This document shows, in pieces, positions 1 through 10,590 of a stretch of DNA of 64,000 bases. The notes beneath the pieces are model-generated. The model was given only the letters and a program-made list of their open reading frames with translations, did no database searches and was not told where the DNA came from. Origin of the DNA: Caprella mutica (Eukaryota; Arthropoda; Malacostraca; Amphipoda; Caprellidae); NCBI GenBank assembly GCA_947561585.1, contig CANNZV010002336.1:1-64000 (forward strand), in the 5' to 3' direction. Position numbers and translations under genes: made by a program. Position 1 is the first letter of the stretch. Every line of letters starts with the position of its first letter.

Positions 1-82
1 AATCTATGGATCACCTTGTTATGTTGCTCATCGAGATTGTTATTGTTTCTCAATGGAAACATCTTAAAAAAATTTCTAAATA

Positions 83-759
83 CAGGCAGGCCTCGCTTTA
101 ACAAAAGTGGTACTTATTTCGAGTCATTTTTCGAAATAAGAACCGTTCGTAGACATTGACAGCGGAGACAATTTTTTGTGATTATTTCACGGTAACTAAA
201 AAAAACATCATAATTATAATCCAGATGAGGTTATTAGAAGCAATTGGTTCAGAAATCCAACATGTCCCATTTTAGGGTAAGTTCCGTGTTATCGCACGGT
301 TCCATATTTTCGAACAGGTAAAAATCTTTACATAATAGTCATTATTTACCTTTTATTTCAATTTGTATCCTTGATACCAATTAGAATAGGAGTTAAATAT
401 TACTATAATTTTTTTCTGACGTGTCCGAAATTGTAGAACGTACCAATAACTTGGAACTTAGTACCCTACTACCAAAAATATTTAATAGAGCTTAAAATTG
501 CTGTTTGTTAAATGTAGCAAAATAATTATAGAATTCTAAGTATCTATTAATTACTCGCCTATACTGAGTGAGAGTTAAGCTATAGATAGATTGTAAAACC
601 TTTAATAAATTCACTACTTTAAACTTTTTCATCACAGTCACAAACAATGAAAGGCTGTATATTATTATTAAAATGCTTATATACATACTCTTATAATGCT
701 ACGTACCGTTTGGTAACTAAACTGAGTCGTGATTTGGTAATTAAAGCGGATGATGCCTG
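83..759. mobile_element. pogo/Tigger-like MITE, copy 1
   Basis: The ends are short inverted repeats: CAGGCAGGCCTCGCTTTAAC on the left, and on the right the complement of CAGGCATCATCCGCTTTAAT. Both ends are flanked by TA. The interior carries no transposase. Almost the whole element is found again in inverse orientation at 1434-3207. Termini beginning CAGGCAT.CC.CG and a TA target are typical of pogo/Tigger elements, so the family call is inference from the ends. A 64-codon minus ORF inside (492-686) has no coding support. Confidence 0.7.
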
Positions 760-1433
760 TAAGTGTTTTTAATTTTTACATTACACTATAAACCTTTGTG
801 TAATGTTCATGCTCGAAAATTGGTTGATTGTTGTAATTTCATTATATTTTTATCAGACAACGAAAAAATTTGGAATATCTAAATTGATACTATTAACTTG
901 TGATATAATTATTTCTCGTAAATTTTTATTACAACCTACATTAGAAATGGTGATAGTTTAACATTAAAGGTCCCCTTCACAATAATTATTTTATTTCTTC
1001 ATTCATTAGAACTAAGGTTATTGATTATAAAACTGCAAACCATTTCAAATTTGGTTCTCTAGTTTTATTATAATATATAATTCAAATTTTGTTTCCGTTC
1101 TTTCTACTCTACACCTCTGAATTTCAAGCAAAGGAAAAGGCAAGCCCCATGTGCGATAGGTTAACTAGATCCGATAAATTCAAAACAATAACAAAGCTGA
1201 TTCCAAGATAATGGATCCATATAACGAATCCAAGTACCTAATTAAATATTTCTTACTAATAGTTTCCATATGTCATAACTTTTTTCCTATCTAGAGAACT
1301 GTTCATTTTGAAACACTGCATTTGATTACGTATGTACTACGTATATACGAACGAACATACCTACTCAATAATGAGGCCTTTATATTCTTATGAATCTCAG
1401 AATGAAAAAAGCGAAATGTGACTATTTGTTATA

Positions 1434-3207
1434 CAGGCATCCCCCGCTTCAGTAACAAAATCACGACTCATTTTATTTACCAAACGGTAACTAAAGCGAA
1501 TAAAAGTAACAAGAAATTTATAATTGTCACTCCTCGATTATATGTGTCATTTTCTATGAGCTATAGAAAGAAAATTTGTTTTAGAGTTATTAGAGTGCTA
1601 CGTATATAAATAAGCATATTAATAATAATATGTAGTCTTTCATTGTTTGTGACTGTGATGAAAATGTTTAAAGTCGTGCATTTATCAAATGTTTTAAAAT
1701 CTATCCATAGCTTAACTCTCACTCAGTATAGGTGAGTAATTAATAGATACTTAGACTTCTATAATTATTTAGCTACATTTAGCAAACAGCAATTTTATGC
1801 TCTATGAAATGTATTTGGTACTAGGGTACTAAGTTCCAAGTTATTGATTGGTTCTACAATTTCAGACACTAACCCTAAAAAACAGGACATGTTGAATTTC
1901 TGAACCAATTGTTTCTAATAACCTCATCTGGATTATAAATTTGATGTTTTTTTTAGTTACCGTGAAATAATCACAAAAAACTGTCTCCGTTTTCTATGTT
2001 TACGAACGGTTCTTATTTCGAATCATGACTCGAAATAAGTATCACTTTCACTAAAGTGAGTTGTACTTAAAGGTCCTCTCCACTCTAATTTAAAAAAAAT
2101 CTGGTATTGCTTTAAATTTGTAGAGATAAGGTTATATAACATATCGCAGTAAACAGAATTTAAATCGATCAAGTATTCTGTTCACAATTAATTATATAAG
2201 AAATATTCGCATTTCGTTTTTTCTCATTCTGAGATTCATAATTTCATTAGAAGAAAAAGCCCCCCATACTTGAGTAGGATGTTAGTTCGTATATACATAG
2301 CGCATACCTATTCAAAATTTCAAATCACAGATCTGCGTTCAAATAGAAAGTGTATAAAAATTAACAGTTCTCAATATCGGAAAATGTTATCATATATGAA
2401 AACGATTAGTAAGAAATACTTAATTAGGTAATTAAATTCTTTATATGGATCCAAATAAATAAATATTTAAGTAAATCTTGAATACCTACCGTAACTTACG
2501 CGGATAAGGTGGATTATGGATACGCTAAGACCGGCCTAGCTATGCTAGAGCCTATGTACCTATGATATTATAGTCAGGTAACAGTAAATCTGAGTAAGGC
2601 AGGGTTTGCACCATAGTTTGAGTCAGCTTTAATTGGTCCATACCTTACTTTACATCTGTGTCTCAGTGTCTGCATGATATCTTGTTAAAAATAGGTCATA
2701 AGAAGTAGCCCAAGCCCTAATGCATGCTGAATGATGGAAATTGAACATTGGTCAAAAATAAAGTCATATAGATACAAAGTATAATATTAGACCAAAGCTC
2801 AATTCTCCAAATTATAGTACATTTTTAGTTAATGTACGAATACCTAATAGGCGTGCTGTGGTATCACGCTGAAAAGGAAATTCAATCAAATTAATCAAAA
2901 ACATTTATTAAGTAGGCAGGTGTCTTTGTCAAGCATTTTTAGTTTGTTTACAAAGTAACTCGATTAACACAAAGAACATATTGCGTGAACTGAACAGGGT
3001 GGGGTGGGGGGTTTTTGTTGCTTTTTCTTTGCTTGAAATTCAGAGGTGTAGTAGAAAGAACGGAAAAAATCTTAAATTACATATTATAATAAAACTATAG
3101 AACCAGATTTGAAATGGTTTGCAGTTTTATTATCAGTAAGATTAGTTCTAATGCATAGAGAAATAAAAAAATAGAGTGGAGGGGACCTTTAAAGCGAGGC
3201 CTGTCTG
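1434..3207. mobile_element. pogo/Tigger-like MITE, copy 2, interrupted
   Basis: Left end CAGGCATCCCCCGCTTCAGT at 1434; right end is the complement of CAGACAGGCCTCGCTTTAA at 3207; TA on both sides. It is the inverse of copy 1 (83-759) and is itself interrupted by a TTAA element at 2071-3188. Removing it with one TA rebuilds TTATATAATTAATTG, the same string found (complemented) in the uninterrupted inner TTAA element. That supports the boundaries. Confidence 0.75.
2071..3188. mobile_element. TTAA-target MITE (AGGTCC family), inner copy
   Basis: It starts AGGTCCTCTCCACTC after TTAA (2067-2070) and ends in the complement of AGGTCCCCTCCACTC before TTAA (3189-3192). Its two arms match the outer copy (968-1433 and 3208-3342) in inverse orientation. 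About 500 bp in its middle (roughly 2480-3010) has no counterpart in the outer copy, so either this copy gained an insert or the outer one lost it. No coding frame is seen. Confidence 0.75.
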
Positions 3208-3346
3208 TATAATTAATTGTGAACAGAATACTTGATCGATTTAAATTCTGCTTACAGTTCAGTTATATGTTAATATATAACCTTAGTTCTACATATTTAA
3301 AGCAATTGCAGAGTTTTTTTAAATTTAGAGTGGAGAGGACCTTTAA

Positions 3347-3574
3347 CGAACACGTGGCGATATTTTCTGCTTATGATTAAGGTTAAAGCTACTTGTATGG
3401 ATTTTCAGGGAGAAGAAATGATAACTACAATATTATGTAATTATTAATAAGAAGTCATTGTAGCTACAATATATTTGCTAGAAAAATACACATTAAGTAA
3501 AGGTTTAACATTTTTATAAGCTCATCACTACTAGATCTTGTTGCGGTTGAATTATATTTTTTCCATCTCCATTT
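3347..3574. other. AT-rich spacer, nothing recognised
   Basis: Unique-looking AT-rich sequence between the nested MITE cluster and the duplicated exon-like segment. I see no ORF, repeat or RNA gene here. Confidence 0.5.
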
Positions 3575-3900
3575 TTTGGAAGCTCAGGTCTCTTTCCTGT
3601 TCAGTATTGGAGGAGACGTGAACCCGAAAACACATGGTGGTGATACAGTAGGTCTGTCAGACGTATTACTCTTAAGTGATAAAGTGTTACAAATAGTTAC
3701 AATGGAAAATAAAAGGTAAGTGTTAATTATAAACATGTTAGTTGTATGCTTAATTATACATAGAGTTGTGATTCATTATGTACAATTTTATTGTTGTTTG
3801 AAAGTCTTGCGAATCATCGAGATTCATTGAAAATATAGTATCTGCTCAGCTTTCAACTAAATCTGTTTAAACTGTTTACTAGAAGAAAAATCCATTTTGT
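3575..3900 (+). repeat. Segment duplicated at 42.5 kb; first-exon-like
   Basis: This stretch resembles 42440-42790 in the same orientation. Shared pieces include GACGTGAACCCGAA.ACACA, the TACAGT..GTCTGTCAG string, GT.ACAA.TAG..ACAATG and TATCTGCTCAGCT. In both copies an ATG lies a few codons before a good splice donor: here ATG at about 3703, then GTAAGTG at about 3717. It could be a promoter plus first coding exon of a duplicated gene, possibly feeding the exons at 5.5-6.7 kb, or a piece of a dispersed repeat. Confidence 0.5.
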
Positions 3901-5172
3901 ATATATAGCTAAATAAAATAAAAGTACTGAAATAGTATGATATAAAAGGTTTATGTCGCTTCGTACACCTTTATAAGCTTTTCAGCACGTTTAAATCTTG
4001 AAGTTTAGAAGACGCAAGTTTTATTCCAGTCCTGATTTATATTTTTAGTGATTTTAGTCTGATTTTAGTGAAATAATGATAATTGTAGAGATTAGTGTGG
4101 ACTGATAGCCGACCAAGCTTCAATCAAGGGAGGTAAAATCAGAATCCGTTATAAAATAGGGATGCTCTTGGAGCGACGTTTAGCCTGAATGATAATCTAG
4201 GAGAGATGGGATAGGTGTGTGGCGGGTTGGTTGTGGGTGAAGGACAAAATGGAATTCAAGTTGATGTTTGAGATAAATGGTACAATCGCCGATGTGGTAG
4301 TGAAATGAGTAAGAAATATTTTGGGAGATTTGCAGTATTTCGGGAAACGCGGTGTGGGTGTGCGGTAATTCATTGTAATGAGTTTGTTAAAAGATAAAAC
4401 TAATAGTTCAGAAGAAAATAGTATTAGAGAAATGTTAAATGAGGAAATTAATTATTTTTTCAAAGAACTGAGAAAACAGACCATTCCTATTGCCTTTCGT
4501 ATATATATATATATGACCTTCCATTCAGAAGCAAACATCAAATACCCAACCAAATCTATGAACAATTTTGAATGTATTTCAACAATTCAATATTTGAAAA
4601 TAAATATAGCCTTCTTCTTAAAAAAAATAATTTTTTTATTTACCGAAACTTAAATCCAGGATACAGTAACATAGGGTATGGTAATCAGCTGATCGAATCT
4701 AATTTGACGTGACCACCGGGTGACTTGAAATGGCGACTCTGACCACACTTTGAAACATGGGAAAACTTACTGAAACTTAGTCACTTCCAAATTTATTTAC
4801 TTTCTTATTAATTACTAACTAGGCATTGGTTAAATTGTATTTCCATTATTTTTTCATTAATTGTTATTCTTAGGAACTACAATTTAGCAGTTAACTAGCA
4901 CTAGTTTAGTCTCCTAGGTAGCATATGTTCAAGACCATATTTTTTATAGATAAGTTGAAGAGATGAACAATAAAAGCACACCTGAATTATATCTATATAT
5001 TCAACTTTGAGGTTCAATCGCCATTTTCACTTTTCTTTTGCACGAAACCCTTATAAAATGACTTTAAACTTCTCGATATTAACATGCAAATACGAGGAAT
5101 TATGTACCGCTCGGTCACAAACAAGAAATGTGTTGTTGTGGTGACGTCATATTTTTGTGTCATCTACTATAG
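3901..5172 (+). other. Gene-upstream or intronic sequence, weak ORF at 4378
   Basis: About 1.3 kb without firm coding content. A 91-codon plus ORF (4378-4653) starts ATG and has a plausible hydrophilic N-terminal part (about 40 residues, Glu/Lys/Asn-rich), then degenerates into AT-rich codons after a GTATAT that could be a donor. It may be an early exon of the gene that follows, but no supporting junction is clear. Confidence 0.3.
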
Positions 5173-5358
5173 GTACTATACCCGTTTATGTTCCTGTACC
5201 CTGCTAGAGGTAGTGGAATATTTTCAATATTCAAAAGCAACGAAGGTACTGATGAGATTGAACTAGATTTAAATATGGAACAGAAGTTGAAGAACTTTAT
5301 CAGTGCTGCAAAGCATACTTTATTTATGGATGCCTGTGATATGCCTTATATTATTTAA
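5173..5358 (+). CDS. Candidate upstream exon of the unknown gene
   Basis: A reading frame follows an acceptor-like CTACTATAG at 5164-5172 and runs VLYPFMFLYPARGSGIFS onward to a TAA at 5356-5358. An internal ATG lies at 5188. Composition is protein-like (mixed charged and hydrophobic residues) and the strand matches the next exon. However, I find no good donor in the phase needed to join 5480 (two bases of a codon carried over), so this may be a separate small ORF or chance. It is listed only because it lies 120 bp before a well-supported exon. Confidence 0.25.
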   Translation, partial: VLYPFMFLYPARGSGIFSIFKSNEGTDEIELDLNMEQKLKNFISAAKHTLFMDACDMPYII

Positions 5359-5479
5359 ATCACTATGAGTGAATATAATTGCAATTAATTTTAAATTAAC
5401 ATAGATATAATATTAAATTAATTTTTATGATTTGTAGTTTTGTACTTTAATTTAATAATCTGTGTGATTTCATTTTTAG

Positions 5480-5962
5480 GGTCTCTGGATTTGAAGGATG
5501 CGAGTCCATCCAGTTTGCCATTAAGAAATTGATTCTCACCAGATTCAAGACGGATTTCACCATTTTTATTAAAAGCAAGTTGGAGAAATACCAAATAGGA
5601 GTTAATGCTATTTGGTATTTAGAGGAGTTCAGAGGAGAAGAAATAGATTTAAATTTAAGACCCTGCAAAGGAGCAAGCCTGACATTAATGGATGTTAAAT
5701 ACATGGAACAAACCATTCTTAAACAAAAAGAAAACTGGTTCGTGTTTTTTAAATATGGAGTTAAGGAGTATCGCATTTTGCCCCATCATTTCACTCCTGA
5801 TTTTTTGCTCAAACTTGGTGGTAGGAAAATCGACATCATGTTCCGAAAACCTAATAATACCAATTACTGTCTAGAATGTTTCTACTATCCTATGGCAACT
5901 TCAATCAGAATCATTCCACTGGTGCCAAAAATTGATAATGATAAATACTTAGCAGCTGAAAG
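5480..5962 (+). CDS. Unknown protein, internal exon
   Basis: I do not recognise the family. The exon follows a polypyrimidine tract and TTTTTAG (acceptor ending 5479) and ends AAAG before donor GTTAGT (5963). It is open for 160 codons plus one leading and two trailing bases. Codon use is protein-like and hydrophobic blocks alternate with charged ones: SGFEGCESIQFAIKKL near the start, VNAIWYLEEFRGEEIDLNL about residue 35-55, YRILPHHFTPDFLLKLGGRK around 95-115, then CLECFYYP. There is no signal peptide or obvious membrane span. The start codon must lie upstream. It joins 6248 in frame through a split Arg codon (AG+G). A minus-strand frame over the same bases is a shadow. Confidence 0.65.
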
Positions 5963-6247
5963 GTTAGTGGGAGTTTTTTAATTGCATGATATAGGTTATG
6001 AATAATTATTTACTTTTCTTATCAAAACACTAAGTAGAAAATAAATTATAATACTATACACAATATAATTAATTTAATTAAACTAGATTTAATGTCACAT
6101 TAATGAACCTTTACTAAAATAATATTTTCAATTCTTGTGATAACTTTTGATTTCATTACTATCGAAGTTTTGAAATACTAAGAATAATTACAAAATATTT
6201 CAGAATAAATTCTAGTTTTGTTGATAGTAATGAAATCTTTGTTCCAG

Positions 6248-6749
6248 GTCCAGGAGAATAGCAGATCGTCAACAGCAAAAGCTAGCTAATCTCAATCGTA
6301 TTTGGAGGGATAAATATATCAAGATGAAGAAAAATTACAGCTTGGACTCTCACAAAACCTCAGAAACAGCTAACCATTATGATGAAATGTTTCCGGAGCG
6401 AAGTAGGAAAAAAATTGAGTGTAACAACTTCCTAATTAATTTGGTGAGGAATCTCATTAATAATGATTTCAGATGTGAATGCCTTCATCATAGTACACAA
6501 TGCACGGAGAAGAACGGATTTTACCTCTTATTGAGTAAGCCGCTTATGAATATAATGAATATTAGAACTTCTCAGAGAATTAGTGTTCATGAATCGCAAG
6601 ATAGGTATATAAAGAAAAAAAATATAGGACCAATAACAAGTCCTCTTGCTGGAGCAGAGGTTAATTATGTCCTACCAAAGAATAAGATGTTAGTAGGTAA
6701 GTCATACGTAGTCAGATCAGTTAAGAACACTGTAAATAACATTCCATAG
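6248..6749 (+). CDS. Unknown protein, terminal exon
   Basis: It begins after GTTCCAG (acceptor ending 6247) and ends at TAG 6747-6749. Joined to 5962 it reads ..LAAERSRRIADRQQQKLAN.. without a break, which is the main evidence that both are real exons of one gene separated by a 285-bp intron. The first 30 residues are basic and Gln-rich and may be helical. Further on there is a Cys/His cluster (CECLHHSTQC) that could bind metal but matches no finger I know, and a basic C-terminus. The combined known part is about 327 residues. Function unknown. The gene sits between the MITE cluster and a degraded TTAA element. Confidence 0.65.
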
Positions 6750-6769
6750 ATCTATTTAAGAGCTCTTGA

Positions 6770-6775
6770 ATTAAA
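6770..6775 (+). terminator. Possible polyadenylation signal
   Basis: ATTAAA, the common variant hexamer, lies 21 bases after the TAG of the unknown gene. AT-richness makes chance matches likely. Confidence 0.35.
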
Positions 6776-6984
6776 AAGTGTAAATTTTTATCATAATGCA
6801 AAGAACACATTAGCCACTATTAAAATTTGTCAATCCACATACTACTCTATGCCTGGACTGATAACTGAAAAATTGGCCTTTTCCGTTAGAGGTCAACTTT
6901 TCCATGCTTAACATTGATTAATGATATTGATATAGTTGGTATTTTAACTTTACAGATTAATAAATTAAATAATAATTCTATGCT

Positions 6985-7295
6985 TTTTTTTATCATTTTG
7001 CTGTAAACCCATGAAATTTGATATCATATTTTTAATTTTATATGCTTTTAAAGATTTATATAATCAAAATTCTACAATACCTACTTCACTTCCGACTTTG
7101 TTGACTTTCAGTATGAAGAAAAAGAATGTACACCATTTGTTTTGATTCTCAAGTATGTTTTAGGTATAATAAATTCATTTAATATTTGTGTGAAGGTAAA
7201 ACATCGGATAAAGTTATTCGAGAAACGTTTATATACTTCAGAAAACAATTTATATCTCAGAAGAAGACTAAAAACGCATTTTTGTTTATAAATTA
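6985..7295 (+). mobile_element. Fragment of the TTAA/AGGTCC element family
   Basis: It matches the reverse complement of 10850-11110 over about 300 bp, for example TTTTTAATTTTATATGCTTT and GAATGTACACCATTTGTTTT. The TTAA ends are not visible, so this is an internal or truncated copy. No ORF. Confidence 0.65.
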
Positions 7296-7490
7296 AAATT
7301 TGAATTACAACAATAAGAGTGTAATGACTATTTCAAGACTGGGAAGTGCAACGGATAGATATACTCTACAAACAACAGTCTGTCGATTCGATGTAACAAT
7401 CTATCGATTCGAGATCCCAGGCCATCGAAAAGAAATCGAATCGATATACGTTGTTTATAGGGTACTGGACAAAAATAAACATGGGTAATA

Positions 7491-8786
7491 CAGGGTGGGG
7501 CGTAAGTTTGGAAGCAAATGAAAGTGCATATTATAATCCAACAAAAAATGTATTTAATAATTTACAGTTATGTATTATTACATAAGGGTTTTAAGAATTC
7601 AAAAATCATAAATTTATTCAAAATGTCCCCCCTTGTTTTTAATAACAGCCTCAAATCTCCTCCGAGCTCCTCCTACTGCGGCACGCAACTGTTCTTGTGA
7701 AATTTCCTTCCAAGATCTCTGGAACGAACGCTTCAAATCATCCACACTGCGATGGAATTTACCACAGGCCTTTGATTCAAGAATGGACCATACCGAAAAG
7801 TCCATAGGATTAACATCTGGGGAGCAGGGAGGCCACATTCCTTTGGACCAAAACCGTGGAAGATGGTCATGGCACCAGTTTTGAGTGACATTTGCAGTAT
7901 GTGAAGTCGCACCGTCTTGCTGAAAAGTTCATAGAGTGTCATTACCGAAGTGATCCTTAGTTGACTCCAACATTGGCGTCAAAATATTCTCAATATAACA
8001 TTTAGCATTGATTTTGGCGCCTTGTTCCACAAAAATTAAAGGAAATCTCCAAGTTTCTGAAACGGCGGCCCAGACCATTACTGAAGCAGGTTTCATGGTT
8101 CTGTGGACAGTTTTCTGGTTGTATGGGATGTCTTCTGCACTTTTACCCATTATTCTGTCATTCCTCCGGTTGTGAGCCATTTCCACTGTGAAAATTTTTT
8201 CGTCAGACCAAACAATTTCACCAGCCGTGCCAGACTTCAATTCTCTCAGAAGTGCTTTGCTTCTCTCCAATCTCTTTTTCTTTACAGCTTCTGACAGAGT
8301 CGGTCTCTTTGGGAGGGTGAAAGAGGACATCTTTAGGTCTTCTTTTACAACTCTTCTCATTGTTCTGGGACTCACATTAGCTGTTTTGGCTAACAATCGT
8401 ATTGACCTTTTCGGGTTCCTCCTGATCTTCTCTCGGGCACATTTTATCAGTTGTTTGGTGCGTTGTGAGCGTGGTCTACCACTTCTTGGACGATCAGTCA
8501 AGTCTCCTCTCTCATTAAAACGCTTCACACACTTCCAAACAGTCGATCTCGCTATTGAGAGAGTCTTTGAAATGACGGAATCTGACTTCCCGGCACGGTG
8601 TAGAGCAATAATGGCTTCTCTTTTGTCTGACATTTTTGAATTGACTAAATTTTGTAAAAAATAACACTGCCACGTCATAATGTAGTGTCTCTACTATAGT
8701 TCAAACCCTATCACCTATTTAGGAACTTATTTTTGAGAATTATATTAGTGTTTGAAAAATTGCTTCCAAACTTACGCCCCACCATG
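7491..8786 (-). mobile_element. Tc1/mariner DD37D (maT-like) transposon, copy 1
   Basis: 1296 bp between TA dinucleotides (7489-7490 and 8787-8788). The inverted repeats are about 28 bp, CAGGGTGGGGCGTAAGTTTG at one end and CATGGTGGGGCGTAAGTTTG at the other. One transposase gene fills the element on the minus strand. A second copy lies in the opposite orientation at 14076-15360. Both copies keep near-identical ends, so the family was active recently. Confidence 0.93.
7614..8633 (-). pseudogene. Tc1/mariner transposase with one nonsense codon
   Basis: Cut-and-paste transposase, 339 codons from MSDKREA (8633) to the TAA at 7614. An N-terminal paired-like helix-turn-helix region (residues about 5-110) contains GRPR at 52-55. 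The catalytic Asp residues are D144 (WSDEKIF), D240 (QQDGATSHT) and D278 (SPDVNPMD). The spacing D240-37 residues-D278 puts it in the DD37D group (maT-like) of the Tc1/mariner superfamily. The only lesion I see is codon 235, TGA where copy 2 has TGG (Trp), just before the second Asp; otherwise the frame is intact. A longer start (MTWQCYF..) exists 15 codons upstream, but MSDK is the shared start in copy 2. Frames on the opposite strand are shadows. Confidence 0.9.
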
Positions 8787-9271
8787 TATATTCATAATCC
8801 ACATAGTATGCCCTTCTCTTCGGGACAGGCCAACAACTAGTGTGTAAATAAAACATATGGGAACAATTTAAGGTTGTGTTTTTATATTGACATTTGATGG
8901 AAACATCATTGTTAATTTTCCGCATATTAAACTTATCAAATAATATTTATCCAATATGAAGCAAAACAAGACATTGTCAAATACATGAAGCCTATTGAAT
9001 TATGAATTCCTCAATATACAGCAAAGGACAAGTTAAATCTTTTTCCAATGTCAGTTTTTCAGTTTCGCTATCACACTCGTTTTTCAATAAATTAGTCGCA
9101 TAAATTTTTTTTTGTCACACTAAGCTTTACCGTCTTGTTTTCATCAGAGGTCCACTTTTCTTTTAACTATGAATAATACCATTCTTTTCCTTGACATAGT
9201 TTACAGTGAACCAATTGAATTACGAGGATGCGATATTTGACATCAAACGGTCGACAAAAATTTGCTTGCGG
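8787..9271. other. AT-rich spacer, nothing recognised
   Basis: No ORF of note, no tandem repeat, no RNA gene seen between the Tc1/mariner element and the transposase-like fragment. Confidence 0.5.
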
Positions 9272-9574
9272 TTAGTGCAAAATAATCCAGGCCGATTTTT
9301 CAAAGAATTGTAACAACAGTCTTTGGGTTGTTGCAACTGAACAGAGCTGAGCGCTTGACTCCTCTTTAGTGATGAACTGGTACATCTTGCAAATATCCAA
9401 AGTCAAACCACAGTTGAGCTGAGATGGAACAAACAATTTCCCACGGTTAACTCAATCAGTAAAGCTACTTCTAGCTGTAATATTTTTCTTGAAAGAGCTA
9501 AACTCAAAGGCAAAATCCTTTTTCAGTATCTGGTTGTATGCGTCCTTGCCAGATTCGGCATCTAAAAGAACCAT
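9272..9574 (-). pseudogene. Degraded transposase-like C-terminal fragment
   Basis: On the minus strand a frame of 101 codons starting MVLLDAESG is interrupted by one TGA and ends in TAA. Around the TGA it reads SSFTD, stop, VNRGKLFVPSQLNCGL. An RG-L-PS block near the C-terminus is seen in P-element/THAP9-like and some other transposases, so I infer a remnant of such a gene. The match is from memory of the motif only. The 4.2 kb element at 9614 has inserted immediately upstream of it on this strand. Confidence 0.35.
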
Positions 9575-9624
9575 GCTGATCTAATTCATGTGGAATGTCT
9601 TCATTCACAAGTACACAGAGAAAA

Positions 9625-10230
9625 AAGTTTACTCATATTTAATGGGTCAACAATTTATGCTTTGAATCAATTTATTACGTGAGTTAGATGGACTACATTC
9701 ATGTTTTCACGTGTGTCAAAAAAACTATGACGTGGTGTGTCACCAAACATGGTTAATTCAAATCATTTTATGGATTGAATCAACTTACTATGAGATTTAG
9801 AGTTACATTTTGGGAGTTTGAACATATGTTAAAACAACTAGGACATAGTGTGTTGAAGTAACTCACAAAGATTGTTAATTCAATGTATCTGGTGTATGAA
9901 TTAACTTACTATGAGAGTTGAAGCTACCTTTTTTAAGTTTAGGTGCGAGTTAAATCAATTATGACATAGTGTGTTATAAGTAACCCACAAAGACTGTTGA
10001 TCCAGTGTATTCTGCAGAGTATGAATTAACTTACTATGAGAGTTGGCGCTACTTTTTTGTAAGTTTAGGTGTGAGTTAAAACAACTATGACATAGTGTGA
10101 TAAAGTAACCTACAAATACTGTTAATCCTATGTATCTGGTGTATAAATTAACTTACTATGAGAGTTGGTGCTACTTATTTTAAGTTTAGGTGCGAGTTAA
10201 ATCAAATGAGTGTGTGGCAACTTATGCTTT
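9625..10230 (+). repeat. About 122-bp subterminal tandem repeat
   Basis: AACTTACTATGAG recurs at about 9782, 9903, 10028 and 10150, giving a period of 121-125 bp. The element's first 150 bases are a more diverged unit (TTTATTACGTGAGTT). Units also share a CTATGACATAGTGTG core. The same block is in copy B (24040-24615). Confidence 0.8.
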
Positions 10231-10590
10231 CCTCAAAGCCAATTAATCTGTTGACACATTACAGTTCAAATCTTGTTTTAAGTGTGTTAGGTGTTGAAAG
10301 TGAACGCTCCTCAATACCATTTTAGTTCGAGTTCAAACAATAGCGTTATATGCACTAAATAGTATTATCGCTGCCGATTGATTATTAATTAATTCCATTA
10401 ATACATAGATAAATGTCTGCCTAAATATTCTAAAATTTTGGGGATTGATAGGCTGGCGGCTAGGAAGTTATTTGAAGAGCTGATTATCAGTATATAACTT
10501 TTCATAATAATAAATTTTGATTACTGCCTTTCTTTTTGTAAACTGATATCCAAACTAATTTCCTAGATTATTATATGTTAATTTATTTAA

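Larger units (their letters stand above)
968..3342. mobile_element. TTAA-target MITE (AGGTCC family), outer copy, interrupted
   Basis: It begins AGGTCCCCTTCAC right after TTAA (964-967) and ends in the complement of AGGTCCTCTCCACTC just before TTAA (3343-3346). It is split by a pogo-like MITE (1434-3207). Its own sequence is 968-1433 plus 3208-3342, about 600 bp, and it is a shortened reverse-complement relative of the inner element 2071-3188. No ORF is present. A TTAA target suggests a piggyBac-type mobilising enzyme. Confidence 0.7.

Noticed and set aside
5447..5776. 109-codon minus-strand ORF
   Set aside because: Shadow of the plus-strand exon 5480-5962, which has matching splice sites and continues into a second exon.
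8188..8664. Antisense ORFs across both transposases (also 14205-14675)
   Set aside because: They overlap the conserved transposase frames in the opposite direction and have no independent support.
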